Shown here piece after piece: positions 48,730-60,667 of a stretch of DNA of 64,000 nucleotides. The notes beneath the pieces were generated by a model, which made no database searches, was not told where the DNA came from, and saw only the letters and a list, made by a program, of their open reading frames with translations. Numbering within the stretch: position 1 is the first letter of the stretch; each line of letters begins with the position of its first letter. Source of the stretch: Zopfochytrium polystomum. Its lineage: Eukaryota > Chytridiomycota > Chytridiomycetes > Chytridiales > Chytridiaceae. The position numbers were made by a program, and so were the translations under genes. The stretch spans positions 186,001 to 250,000 of the forward strand of contig JAIVFJ010000055.1 in NCBI GenBank assembly GCA_025765615.1. The letters are read 5' to 3'.

Positions 48730-51700
48730 TCAACTTGGAAGAGTATCTGCCTCTGGCGCCTTCGACTCGGAATCTTGACACCCATCTCTAGCCCTCTCCA
48801 GCAACTCACTCGTGCTCTCAAGATCAGGATGGCTGGGGCTTACCTTCTCCATAATCTCTAGAGCCTCCTCAAGATGCTGGACCGCAACACCCCGCCTCCC
48901 CTGGCGAAAGCACAGGGCACCCAGCTTCCTCAGCGCGGTCGCCACAGCCTCACAACATCTGGAGCCAAACGCGCCGATCGAAATGTCGAGCGCCTCTTGA
49001 AAATGCGCCGTGGCCTCGTCGAAAAGCCCCTGGCTCTCCGCCGCCGACCCCATATTGCTCAGCGTCGTGGCCACGATGGCGTGCGCCCTCGTCCCAAGCA
49101 CGGCGACTTTGATGTCGAGGGACTCTTGATAGTACTTTGCGGCGTCGGCGTACCGGCCCTGGCTGTCGGCGACCGAGCCCAGGTTGTTGAGCGTGGCCGC
49201 CACGACGGCGTGCTGGCGCGTTCCAAAGACCTTGGTGCTGACGTCCAGCGACTCCAGGTAGCACCGCGTTGCCTCGGCGTACCGGCCCTGGCTTTCTGCG
49301 ACGGACCCGATGTTGTTCAGCGTCGCGGCCACGTCGGGGTGCTGCCGCGTGCCGAGCGCGCGGACCGAGATGTCGAGGGATTCTTGGTAGTACCGGAGCG
49401 CCTCCGCCCTGTCGCCCTGCTGGAACTTGGCGGACCCCATGTTGTTAAGGGTCGTCGCGATGTCCGGGTGGACCAGGGTCCCAAACACCTTGGCAGAGAT
49501 GTCGAGTGACTCTTGGTAGTGCTGAAACGCTTCGTCGTACTGTCCTAGGCTATCTGCAACTGATCCAATGTTGTTCAATGTGGTCGCCACGCCAGCGTGC
49601 AGACGAGTACCGAGAACCTTGGTCTTGATGTCCAGGGACTCTTTGTAGCATTGGAGTGCTTCCTGGTACTGCCCCTGACTGTACGCAACCGATCCCATGT
49701 TGTTTAGGGTTGCCGCCACGGCCATGTGCATTCTTGTTCCAAAGACTTTAACTTTGATGTCTATCGATTCCTGGTAATACTGAAGAGCCTCCTCGTAATG
49801 ACCCTGACTGTCAGCAGCTAGTCCCATGTAGTTCAAGGTGGTCGCTACATCGGAGTGCACCCTAGTTCCGTACACCTTGACTTGTATGTCCAATGAAGTC
49901 TTGTAAAACTCCAGCGCCTCGTCAAAGTGGCCTTGACTGTCTGCGACGCAGCCCATCCCGTTCAGGGCGGTCGCCGCCACAGCCGTCTCCTTCGTTCCAA
50001 AGACTCTTTCAAGCTCCTCAAGAATTTTTTGAAACTTGCTTCGCGCACTCTCCAGCTTGGAAAAGAACTCGTCCAGCTGCGCCTCGAGCAGACGGAGCAA
50101 AACCAACTGCTCGGTCCACGGCTTGGCAGTGTGGCAAACTAAAAACTGGACGTGTGAGGTCATCCTCGCCTGCTCGACTGAGAAGCTCCCGTGGGATGTC
50201 ATAACTTTCAAGTACGCTGCGCTTGCCGTGCTGTGAGACTTGGCAAGATCGATGCTTGTCACTCTTTGGGATGCCTCTCTTATGACGGTTTGATGGAGGT
50301 TGTGAATGGAGTATGTTCCTTCAGCCGAAACTTGGCGGAGAATGCCACTTCTCGTCAAGAGCGAAATGATATCCAAAACTAGTCAAAAGCTGTTAGTATC
50401 CAAATCTCTTGAAGTCGTTTCCCAAAACATAAAGAAAAAAATAAAAAATAAAATAAACCGGGTTACACTCAGCTTACAGTCAATTTCTTGAGGGTCAATG
50501 CCAAGCTCGGCGCAAATCTCTTCAACGCACGCTTTCAAAAGGCGTGACTGAAGACCTGAGCCATCAAGGAACCCCATGCAGCCATAGAGTAAAATGGCAA
50601 TCCTGCCCTCCTGGCTTTCCTCCAAGCTGCTCAGACCCAACTTGATCAGCTCCACCAGCGACGTCTGCCGAACATTTTCAGACTGGTTCAAGATTGCTTT
50701 CAAGCGAGGTTCCAGGTCCTCGACCGCCGGCTGCTTCAAGTCAAAGTAGGCCACAAGCTGCTCAATCACGATCGGGTATCCGCCCACCTTCTCCAAAAAC
50801 GACGTAAAGGTGGCGCTGGAGTCTCTGGTTGCGCCGAGGGGTGGACAGCGTTTGAAAAGGTAGTCCCGAACCGTTTCCATTGACCACAGGCTGACCTTGA
50901 CCACCGGTTGAGAATGGGTGGGCGACCTGGCCATCATTGCTCTGCTGAAAGCGCCTCCAGGAAGCCGTTCCAGTCTTGTTGTGACAATATAGTCACCGCC
51001 CAACTCGGCGCCTTCATCCAGACAGTCAAACAGGGCGTTCAGAACTTGTACGTCGTCCACATTGTCAAACACGATCAAAAATCTGGAGCTGGCGCCAATT
51101 TGGGATCTGAATGCCTTAAGTGTCTCCTCCTCCTCCTTGGTCTTGAACGCAGCGCGGAGGCTGCCTTGTGCAGTCTCAGCGGTCATGCCGTTTATCCAAA
51201 TCACTTTGTTGTACAGAGCGGTGCTGAAGAAAAAGTCGTCCGCTCCGTCGACGTCCAGCCGCCGCTTTGCCATTGCAAAGTGAACAAAGAGCTGTGCGAC
51301 GGTGGACTTACCAATGCCACTAATCCCACTCAAAACGCAGTGGCCAGCCAAAGCAAGGTGGGTCATGACATCCTTCAACACTGATAGATCTGCATGGCAC
51401 AAGATGGAGGGTCGCGGCACAGTGGACATTGCATCGTGCAAGGTCTGGACCGGGTACAGGGTGCTCAAGATCCTGTACAGAGAAGTCTGAGGGTTCTGTG
51501 CGTCAATAGGCAACATCTGGATTTTGCGCAGTTCTTGTATAGCCTGGTTGAGCGCATCGAATTTTGGGCTCGTGAATATGGAAAGGTCTTGCTTGAAAAC
51601 GAGAAAGTAGTCTGGATCATTCTAAGTGAGCACGGCGGTCAATTCGAAAGCATCCACAGTCAAAAGAAAAAAAAAAAAAAAAAAAAAACAAGGGAACAGT

Positions 51701-52337
51701 TTACCTCCGACTTGATGCAAAGCGGAATAATCTTCTTCCTCAATCTTATAGCAAGCTCAATTTCTTTCAATACATTGTCCGGTTCCTGGAAGTTGTGGAA
51801 AGAGGCGAATGAGCAACGTGACCTGAGAAGGAACCGCAGAGTGCAAATCAAGCGTGATTGACAAACGTGCAGCCCTTACCCCGTTATCAAGATGCCGGAC
51901 CATTACATCCCACGACTTTCTGCTCAGCAACACAATCACAGCGCGAGATCCGTGCAGCCCGGCGACAAACTCTTGCTCCCAGCGCGCGCCCTCCCTGATG
52001 CACAGCCTGTCCAAGTAAACCTTGATTCCGCCCGGGACGAATCGTTTCGCGGCGGCGTCGAGGCCCGCCTCGAGCCGCAGAGCGAGGTCGGACTCGGCGC
52101 GGTCCGACGGGGAAATGTCGACACGGTAGGAGATGAAAAAGTCGTGGTCGAAGGACTGGTGTTTTCTGCATCCAACTGGCCAATGGTTGCGGATTTAGGA
52201 ACTGTGCAGCATGAAAGCCGAGTTTTGGTTTTACCCGCCGCCGGCACATCGCGGTCGTCAATGGCTTCGACCGAGCTCGCTGAACTGCTGATCGTCGTCG
52301 CGGCGTAGCTCTGCACCCACTGGAAAAAGGTGCTCAT
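48730..52337 (-). CDS. TIR-NB-ARC-TPR protein (NLR-like STAND ATPase), 1090 aa
   Basis: Exons in transcript order: 52337-52235, 52175-51880, 51785-51705, 51621-50478, 50378-48730 (3273 nt, all phases agree). TIR domain, about residues 38-160: FDHDFFISYRVDIS, KVYLDRLCIREGARWEQEF, SRAVIVLLSRKSW and VLKEIELAIRLRKKIIPLCI. The last aligns without gaps to the SARM1 segment holding the NADase glutamate, which maps to Glu141 here. NB-ARC, about residues 235-540: Walker A GISGIGKST (Lys265), Walker B FLIVFDNVDD, sensor YIVTTRLERL and GGYPIVIEQL. Then a winged-helix region (SIHNLHQTVIREASQR) and nine tandem 42-residue kinesin-light-chain-type TPRs (GTR.H..VA.TLNN.GSVA.SQG.Y.EA..YYQESLDI). This is the plan of ligand-gated immune or cell-death receptors. 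The function is inferred; the gene looks intact. Confidence 0.92.
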
Positions 52338-52639
52338 TGTTTTCGTTAAGTTGCGTTGTGGCCGGACCCCGGGCCAACAGCTTCGAGCCTCAACCGAGGG
52401 ACGCGGAGGATCCGCCGGTGCGAAGTGGTGGCGGCCTACGGCAGTTGGCACGAACCAGTGTGAGGCCAGAAGGAAGAAAAGGGGCGGCGACACCGCTGCT
52501 GTGGCACCCACCCCAATTCAACTTACGGGTGGGTGGAGCAGTCACGAACTCTCGGCGGCAGTCCCACTTCGTGGCCTGTCGTCGGCATTTACTCACGCTG
52601 TTGTCTTCATGCTACTATCTTCATCGTTATTGGGGCGGA
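52338..52639. other. Upstream region of the TIR-NB-ARC-TPR gene
   Basis: About 300 bp of mixed sequence between the divergent TIR-NB-ARC-TPR gene and a possible plus-strand gene. No TATA box or repeat stands out. Confidence 0.4.
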
Positions 52640-53259
52640 TGAGTGTTTACCCTCGTCGTGAAGGTTGCCGCCTTCAAGGAGGTTGGCGCACATCAATATG
52701 ATTTTCGCGTAAACAAAAATGCAAAGCCTCCTGACAGCAAAATTGGACCTTGGGCATTCCCGCCCTGCCCCATCGAGGTACGTTCGTTGGCGTGGTTCGT
52801 TCTAGTCGCTCGGCGCTGGACGTTGTCGACGTTCACGCTCCTGCCTGACTCGTTGTTGTCCGTTAGTCTGCGCGCAAAGTGGCGCCAGGGCGGCGCTGTC
52901 GCTGTCCCTTGGTGTGGTTGCGGTGCCAATGGCCACGTCGCTGACGCCGGGCCAAAAAAAGGAATAATGAAGTCACATGACTTTGCTTCCATTGCCGCGA
53001 TTGGATGGAGGAAGACCAGAGAGACGATCGCAGCAAAGCAGGATCTGACGTTTGCAAATCTACTCACCAGCCCGCAGTCAAGGAGCAGAACAAGGTACAC
53101 ATCAACCTTCACAATGATGCCGCTGAGGAATTCTCTGCAAAGGAGAAAGCTACCGCAGTAGCTGCCCCGGTCACCCAGAGAGGAGCACTTAAAGTCAACG
53201 CAACCATTGCTTCTGTTGGTATCAAGCAAGCTGAAAAGAGGAAGGGAAGCAGGCGTTGA
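52640..53259 (+). CDS. Possible small hypothetical protein gene
   Basis: Two segments look coding. One is at about 52645-52777 (LVVKVAAFKEVGAHQYDFRV then GPWAFPPCPIE), ending at a GTACGT donor. The other is at about 53040-53259 (HINLHNDAAEEFSAKEKATA then VTQRGALKVNATIASVGIKQ), preceded by a CAG acceptor and ended by a stop at 53257. An AATAAA-type poly(A) signal lies near 53312. The family is not recognised, and the start codon (possibly near 52640) and intron are not firmly set. Confidence 0.3.
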
Positions 53260-53309
53260 CGAGCAGGCGTTGACGAGCAGCCCGAGCCAAGGACTCGGCC
53301 TATTGTATT

Positions 53310-53320
53310 GAAATAAAAAA
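53310..53320 (+). terminator. Candidate poly(A) signal
   Basis: GAAATAAAAAA about 50 bp after the stop of the small plus-strand hypothetical gene. It is a good AATAAA match followed by A-rich sequence. Confidence 0.4.
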
Positions 53321-53448
53321 AAAGAAGGGAGGAAGGCCGCAAAGGAAACCTTCTCAACACAAAGAAAGAAAAGAAAAAAAAAACCTCAAAAAAAAAAAAA
53401 GGGACGCTGTGCGGGGTCAGTGGCCAAGCGAATTTGTTTTTGGGCACT

Positions 53449-55091
53449 TCACTGCCTCTTCTTCCCACGCGCCGCCGACTCGCGCTCTCCGGCGGCGAGC
53501 ATAGCGGCCTCTTTCGCCTTTGCCTCGGCCACGGCGTCCTGGATAGCCTGCAGCTTGCGCGACTTTTTCGTCTCGCGCATCTTCTTTGCGTGCTTGTTGT
53601 AACCGGCGTCGGTGCCGCAAATCCAGTCCCACACGCGGAGGGTGGACGAGTAGTTTCCGATGAACGCCATGTGGTGGTAGTCGTGGAAGTCGGAGCCGGC
53701 CCAGAACGGGATGAAGTGGTGGATCGACCACGGAAAGTCGTAGCCGCTGTGCTCGTCGACGGTCAGCAGCAGCCGCATACCGATCCACGTCGCCATGCTG
53801 ACGACGTGCAGCCTCCACGCGGACAGGTTCTCGACGCCCTGCGCGGCGGCCAGCATCAGGGCGCCGGCCCAGGTGAGCGGGCCGATGAAGAAGCCCATGC
53901 CGAGGACCAGCACCTCGAGGGTGTGTGCGTACTCTGCGGTGAGGCCGAAGGGGGCCTGGAACTCGTGGTGCATCTTGTGGATGTACTTGTAGAGGGGGCC
54001 CCAGTGCATGGCGCGGTGGCACCAGTAGTGGAACGTGTCCTCCCACAGGATGAAGTAGGCCTGCTGCAGCACGATGGTGGAGAGCGGCGGGAACGGGACT
54101 TCGTAGATGGGGATGTCGAGGAGGCTGCACAGGCCGTAGAAGCCGACCAGCATGGGCAGCTGCACAAAGATCTGCGACTTGAGGGCATGGATGGTGACTC
54201 GGTACACGTCGCTGGATTTGGCGGGCAGTCCCTGATGTGTTGTTTGTTGTTTGTGGTTGTTGTTGGTGTTGTGCGTGCGTGCAAAGAAACGAGTGCGCGA
54301 GCGAGTGAGTGAGTGAGTGAGTGAGTGAGTGAGTGAGTGAGTGGGATGTGGGTTCGTGGACCAACAACGAACAAAAACAAACGGGATATGAGAGAAAACA
54401 CAAAAAAAAAAAAAAAAACAAAAAAAAAGAACAAAAAAAAAAAAAAGAAAGGCCATTGGCCCAAGGGGTGGGTGGCGTGTTTGTGCCAGACTCATCAATC
54501 ACGATCACTCGTCTCCAGACCGGACTCCTTTCAAGTAAAGAACACGTTCGCTCGTTCGCGCGAACTTGCTGCGGACGCACACACACATCAACACACACAC
54601 ACACACCGAATACGCGCGCTCGGCCCCTTCGTTCGTATTCACTCCCTCTCACCTGGATTTTGTACTGCTGAAAGTACGGAATGTGGTCCATGATCCAGTA
54701 CGGCACAAACCGCCCAAAGTACACAGTCTCGTGCACCGCAAAGAGCACCGCCGCGAGCGTCAGTTCCGGGTAGCTGTTGTCGAGAAAGAGGTTGTGCCAC
54801 GCGTGCTCAAACATGTTGAGCTTGCTGCCGGAAGACGGAAAGGGGGAAAACAAAAGAGGAAAAGCGGAGGGTCGGGTCAGTCCTCAAGCGATGCGAACGT
54901 GCTTGTGTGTGGTGTGTGCGTGTGTGTGTTCGACGGCCGCGGGAAGGAAGGGGGGCATGGTTGCTGTTGATCGCGAAACGCGCGGACTGACCGCGTATCT
55001 TCTCTCACCTCACGTCCACGGTCGCCGCCGCCGCCGCGGCGGAGACTGTCGAGTTTAAAGCCGCCGCTGCAGCTGCCGCCCCCGTCGCCAT
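53449..55091 (-). CDS. ERG25: C4-methylsterol oxidase (ERG25/MSMO1 type), 342 aa
   Basis: An ER non-heme di-iron oxidase that oxidises the C4 methyl groups of sterol intermediates. Exons: 55091-55014, 54820-54653, 54231-53449 (1029 nt). After an Ala-rich start come HAWHNLFLDNSYPELTLAAV and VPYWIMDHIPYFQQYKIQ, then the fatty-acid-hydroxylase histidine boxes HYWCHRAMHW, YIHKMHHEFQAPFG and DFHDYHHMAFIGNY. The spacing and length match fungal Erg25 (about 300-310 aa) plus an extended Ala-rich N-terminus and a Lys/Ala-rich tail ending in GKKRQ. The tail is compatible with ER retention through basic residues. The second intron (421 nt) is unusually long for this window and holds a (TGAG)n repeat. 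Confidence 0.95.
54298..54342. repeat. (TGAG)n repeat within the second ERG25 intron
   Basis: About 11 copies of GAGT/TGAG in tandem. On the plus strand each copy looks like a splice donor (GTGAGT), but ERG25 is transcribed from the minus strand, where it reads ACTC. Poly-A tracts lie just right of it (54400-54447). Confidence 0.9.
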
Positions 55092-56200
55092 GGTGAGTGT
55101 GTGTGTGTGTGTGTGTGTGTAAGTGTTTGCTGCTGGCTGCTCGGGCGGGCTACCACCACACCGACTCTGGTGCGTTCGAGGCGAGGGTTAAGAAAGTGCC
55201 GCTCTGTGTTTGTGTGAGTGCGTGTGGGGAGGGATCCCTGGCTTGAACGCTTTGACTTTTTTTTTTTTTCTCTCATGCAGATGGGGTTTATTTATTTATT
55301 TATATGGATGGTCTCCTTACTGTTTTTCTTCTGTTTTGTTATTATTGCCCTGACGCTTGAACACCACATTTTTCTCTTTTTCTTTTTTCTTTTTCTGTTC
55401 TCTTTCTCCTCTCTTTCTCTCTCCCTCTCTCGCTCTTTCCGCCTCTCTCTCTCCCTCCCAATCTCGGCTTTTCCGATCATATTTATTTTCAGCTATTATT
55501 CCGCGATCTCGCCACCCAAAAAAAAAAAAAAAAAAAAAAATGAAAGAAAGGGAACGAGTGAGTGACAATGAGAAAGCGTGAGGGGAACAAACTGGCTCGA
55601 GTGGCGTGTCTGCCCCACCAAACAAACAAAAAAAAAAAAAAAAAGTGGGGGCAGAGAGAGCGAGAGAGAGAGAGAGCGAGAGAGAGCGAGAGCGAGAGAG
55701 AGAGAGATTTGTCGACCCCCCTGATCCAAATGAGCCAGAAGCCATCCAACTTACTTTCTTCATATGTCTCCCACCACGGCTGCCTTCGTCGCACTATCGG
55801 TAGCCAACACTTGTGTGTTGTCGCCAGAATCGGTGAGACGGGGCGGATTTCCTTTGGGCTGTCGTTAACAATGAAAGGCTTAAGGGGTTGGTTGTCTGCA
55901 CGTCCGTCAAACGCCGACAATCCCTCCCTCAAGCGCGACAACGGCAACATGACAAACAACGTGAAAAAAAAGGAAAGCTTTTTTCTCCCACACGCGGCGC
56001 GGACATCACGTGAAGAGTCCAATTGCAACCTAGAAATATACGCACGACTTGCCGTTACTGTGGGGAAGCTAAGGCGCTTCCGCGGACTTACTCAAAAAGG
56101 CACGCGCACTCGGCTCAGTTGGGACGTGACATTTTTACACTGCGGACGTTCCAATACATTTTTTTTTTTTTTTACTTATTTTTGCCCCTCCTTTTCCGCG
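55092..56200. other. Upstream region of ERG25, dominated by simple repeats
   Basis: About 1.1 kb between the ERG25 start and the OPT stop. It contains a (GT)n tract (about 55095-55121), a pyrimidine-rich CT/TTTTC stretch (55370-55460), two poly-A runs (55518-55540 and 55628-55645), and an (AGAG/GAGC)n stretch (55655-55708). No coding signal is convincing; the long ORFs here are made of repeats. Confidence 0.6.
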
Positions 56201-59200
56201 TCAGATCTTCGCCTGCCCGCCAAACCCAATGCCCTTGCAGTACTCGTCGTCCTCCAGCTTGTACGTCTTGCCGAACGCGTTGCCTACGGAAAATAGAAAA
56301 AAAAAAACCAGTGAGCAAACATGCCCAACCAGAGTTGTCAAGGGGGGCGGAGAGGAAGGGGACTGGGCATGCCCCAGCCACAATTGCGCGGGGAAAAAAA
56401 ACCCACCCTGAATCATGTGCTCAACGCAAGTCTGATAGTACTCTGGAGCGCACAGCTCCACGTCGGCGCGGTTGAGCGCGTAGTTTGGGAACGGGATCTG
56501 GAACCCAGAGTTGACGGAAAACAGCAGGAACGTGACGGTCAAGCCGATCGCGGATCCGGAGTCAAAGGCCGCCGACATGACGTACGCGTACCGTTTCCAC
56601 CACGCGTACGAGTAGTTTTTGATGAAAAAGTTGACGGCGAAGCCAACGATGACGGGGGAGAGGAGGTCCGAACGGAAGCCTCCAGCCTTTTGTTTGTTTA
56701 CGAGTAGGGAAGGGGAGAAAAAAAGTCGGAAAGAAGGTAAGAAATGCGTTTTCAAGAACATGCGAGTCGATTATTGCAAAAATCCCCCCACCTGCATGGG
56801 AAACACGGCGATCAAAGGAATGTTCACGAGGTGGAACCACTTGTTGGTCGGGAAAATTTTGTGCAGCCCCCAAAAGATGGTTGGCAAAACCGCCCCAACC
56901 AGGAACCCAAACAGCGTCGACGAGTACGGGGATTCGGACCCAAAAAACCGAGCAGGACCGATCGCGCCCCAAATGGCTCCCGCATTTAAAAATACCACAT
57001 AGTTGTTGGCTAGTTGGGGTGGGAGGAGGATAATCCGTTACGAACAAAGGAAATCGTTGCAGACTTCGTTCAGGTCTTACCATTCCATCCCTTTGGCGGG
57101 TCGGCAGACTGCAAGTTCCACACGAAGCCAAGCTCCTTCCGGTTCGGGTCGATGTACTCCGTTTCGGAACGGCCGAACGATTCGTAGATTCCGAATGCGG
57201 TAAAAACGTTGATGGTCACAGCCAGGATGGTCGACACAAGTTGGACTGTAAACATGGCGCGAGGCGGGATTTTCACGTAATGCCCAAGCTTGAGGTCTTG
57301 GACGAGAAACAGGCCTTGATGCATACTGGAGGAGGGGGAAATGGAAAGCTCGGAGTCAGTCCAACGCAGACAAAGAATGGGCACGCTGCTATTGTTGCCA
57401 TGGGGAACCTACCTCATGTAGGACAACGTCTTGAAGCTCATAACCGCAGCAATACGGCCAGGTAAGATCAGACCGATCAAGAACTCGGACATGACGTTCA
57501 GCCCGACTTGTTGTCCCGAAATGGCTTGGATCGTGCCAATTGGAATGATCGATACCATTGCGAGGAGCAGGGCAAGGAACACACCCCAGAAGGGAAGGTC
57601 AAAGCCACCCCACTGGCAGACAACTATTCCGACAATAATATTAACGCCCAAAAGAACCATGTACCACCAATCAGGGACGTCGTCGTACGCCTCCTGTATG
57701 ACGCATTAGAATAATCACATTCTGATTTCATCGAAGGTCAAAGAGATTCTCACCATCAGTTTGGAGTGAATGTCGTCCCTGTCCAAGTCCTTCATCGCAG
57801 TGGTGAATCGCTTCCAAATGTCCTTGCCATACCACAAGTAAACATGAACGATGGTGGCCGCAAACACAACAAACGATGTGAAGTACTCGATCGCAAAGTA
57901 TGTTGTTATGTGTACTGGCTTATTTTCGTTGTAAAATGCCTCGTTCAGCGTCAGCGAGGTGGTGTTGACAAAGTCGCGGGCGGCGACGCGAGTGCCGTTC
58001 GGGAAAAACAGCTGGGGGGAATTCAGCGTCTGCCCCAGCGGGAAGCGACGGGTACCATTCGGGCCGTCCCGCGGGTCCGTGCCCATGAGCATGTCGTTGC
58101 TAAAGGCGTTGTTACGCCACAGTATCGGAACAATGATCCAGAGGAACAGCCATATTCCAAAGAACTGGTTCATCAGCGCCCAAAGGGGTGTAGTGATCGG
58201 GGAATGGGCAGAAATGATGGACCAGTCAAAGGTCAAACTAAGAAGGCCAATACCGCCGCCTGGCTGGGCGGAGCCTAGCATTCGCGTCAGCTGCGGGTCC
58301 TTGGATACTGGTGCAAAGTAGCAGAGGACCGATACGGCTGAAAGAATCGGGGCAATGTAAGACGGGAAGAGCTGGTAAATCCCCATGCAGAGGGTCGCCA
58401 GCCAGAAGAATTTGTATCGCGAAATTTGGCCCCTGTTGTCGTCTCGCTGGTGCAGCGAGTTGAGGAGGGCGATTGTGGATAGATTGGAGGGCCACAGCAT
58501 GGCGGCGGGTTTGACGAGATATCGGCGGCACAGCCCCGCCAGTCCGTACCCGAAGCACTGGGTGACTATGCCAAAGGTCAAGCACGCCATGGGGTGCAAG
58601 TTGGATTGGTAAAGCTGATACTTTTGGCCGATCAGATTGTATAACGCGTACGCCGGGCCGGACGCCGTCGATGCATAGACGTAGATTAAGGCGTGCTCTT
58701 TTAGACTGAACGGGCCGGGGTTGAAGGAGAACTCGTACTTTCCAAAGAGATAAAAGCTTCTTGTAGGAAGCGAGAACGCCATCATGTGTCCCAACGGGTA
58801 TGACAGCAAAACGCCAATAAACGGGTTGACGAACTGTGACGGGAGGAAGTTCAGACTCGCTTTCACAAAAAATAAAAAACAACAAAAAAAAAACGGAATC
58901 TGTTCACAACTCACAAAGGTGTTTGATCTGAAGGTGAACAAGGTGTTGACGGCGGACAGCATGACAGCGAAAAACGTGCCGAGGGCCCACACGCGCACGG
59001 TCAGCACCGGGATCCGGGGGTCGTCGGTGGTTGGCACGACGGCGTCCAGCGACTCGTAGATGTCGTCCATGAGAATGTTGTCGGTGTGGTGGTCGTCGCC
59101 CTTGTCCTGCGATTTGGGCTGAAGCGCAACCTCCTCGTCTGGGGTCAGCGATCCACCCTTGAGCAGCCTCTCCTCCACCGACAAGACGGATCCGGCTCGC

Positions 59201-59534
59201 CGGCCCGTCAGGATAGTTGTTTCGCCCGTCATTTCGTACTCTTCCGGCGCGGATCCATCTGCGTGAAGGACGATTTGAGAGGGGTCGTGAGAAAGTGGAG
59301 CCAAGGTGGCCAAGAAGAAGTGGGAACGAGGGCGAGGTTGTGGCGGAGCAACTTGGGAGGCGGGCGATCTGTCTGTCTGCGCACTGAGCACTGGGAGTGG
59401 AGCCACCACCGCCCACCAGTCCCACTACCACCCAGCAACAGCAGTTAGTTACCTCCTCCTCCTCCTCGCGACGATGAACGGGTCTGCAGGGGCTTGTAAA
59501 AGCCCGAAGGCGAAGACGACGATGAGGATGCCAT
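56201..59534 (-). CDS. OPT-family oligopeptide transporter, 870 aa
   Basis: Exons in transcript order: 59534-59453, 59258-58915, 58833-57754, 57693-57413, 57325-57081, 57009-56792, 56686-56407, 56283-56201 (2613 nt). The N-terminus is cytosolic (MASSSSSSPSGFYKPLQTRS). Family signatures include DDPRIPVLTVRVWALGTFF, NPGPFSLKEHALIYVYAS, NLHPMACLTFGIVTQCFGYG and RFFGSESPYSSTLFGFLVGA, followed by AWWKRYAYVMSAAFDSGSAI and KLEDDEYCKGIGFG near the end. NPGPF and KWFHLVNIPL are hallmark OPT motifs. Sixteen or so membrane spans are evident. Fungal OPTs import tetra/pentapeptides or glutathione with protons; which one applies here cannot be read from sequence. The family length is 750-900 aa. Confidence 0.93.
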
Positions 59535-59691
59535 GCGCTGCTGCTAGGATCGACAGAGGTTTGGGGGTGTCGGGCGGCGGCGGCGGCGGCGGCGGCCGGT
59601 TGAGGCTGAGCAGGCGACCAGCAAGCAGCAGACAGCAAGGAGCAGGGGCACGCTTCGGTGGCGGCGGCAATCAAATAAAAATATGTAATTT

Positions 59692-59726
59692 CTCTCTCTC
59701 TCGCTCTCTCTCTCTCTCGCTCTGTC

Positions 59727-59811
<85 letters not shown>

Positions 59812-59815
59812 GTTT
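59692..59815. repeat. (CT)n tract upstream of the OPT gene
   Basis: About 125 bp of CT repeat with periodic GCT and GTCT interruptions, 160-280 bp upstream of the OPT start codon on its transcript. Confidence 0.95.
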
Positions 59816-59945
59816 CATCCAATTCTGCACCAGAGTGTCTGCGGCAGGCTTTTCCCATTTGCCACTTCTCCCAGAATAAATAAAAGCCTTATCCAGTTGG
59901 TATTGAAGAGTCGGAGCATTATTATCCTCACCCCCCCTCTCACTC

Positions 59946-60634
59946 TCACTTGACCGCAACGACAATGTTGGCGCTCTGCTCTAGTACAACCACCCTCCCC
60001 CGCCTCGCCGCCCTCGCGTCCTTGTCCCCTTCCTTCTCGTCCACCGCATCCTCCTCCTCCCCAACGTCCCCCCCAACGTCCTCATCCTTCTCCTCAAGAC
60101 GCTCCCTCAACACCCCCTCGAGGCCGTCCGCCAGGTCCGCCCGCTCCGCCTCCGTCCACCCCTGCATCGCCAGGATCCGGCCCACGCCCGGCATCGCCGC
60201 CAGAAACTCTGCAAACGACCGCACCTCGTCCTCGCGCACCACCACCGCCTTGTCGCTCGCCCGCGCCTCGACCACCCTCGCAAACAGCGCGCGCTTCGCG
60301 CCCACCGCCGCCCCGGGCTTGACCAGGAGCTCTGCGATCCACGCCGCGTCGGACCACGGCGACGGACGTGCGGTAGCGGCGGCGGCAGCGACAGTGGCGG
60401 CCTTGGACGGGTTGCGGCGCTCGAGGACGGCCAGCAGGAGCGGCGCGAGGTACGTGTGGCGCCACGTCGCGATCACCGCCACCCCGCCGCGCCGCAGCAG
60501 CCGCGACATGCCGCGCACGCACCCGACCCCGTCGCGCATCAGGAACACGCCAAACACGCACGCCGCCAGGTCCGCCGCGCCCGCCGCGAACGCGGGCGGC
60601 CGCGCCGCGTTGTTGTCGTCGTCGTTGTAGTTCA

Positions 60635-60667
<33 letters not shown>

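Noticed and set aside
48870..49910. Regular 126-bp DNA periodicity that could suggest a repeat array such as CRISPR or satellite
   Set aside because: It matches exactly the 42-residue TPR units of the coding sequence.
53005..53045. ATG at 53005 as start of the small hypothetical gene
   Set aside because: A better model uses a CAG acceptor at about 53040 joined to an upstream exon. Still uncertain, so only a low-confidence span is given.
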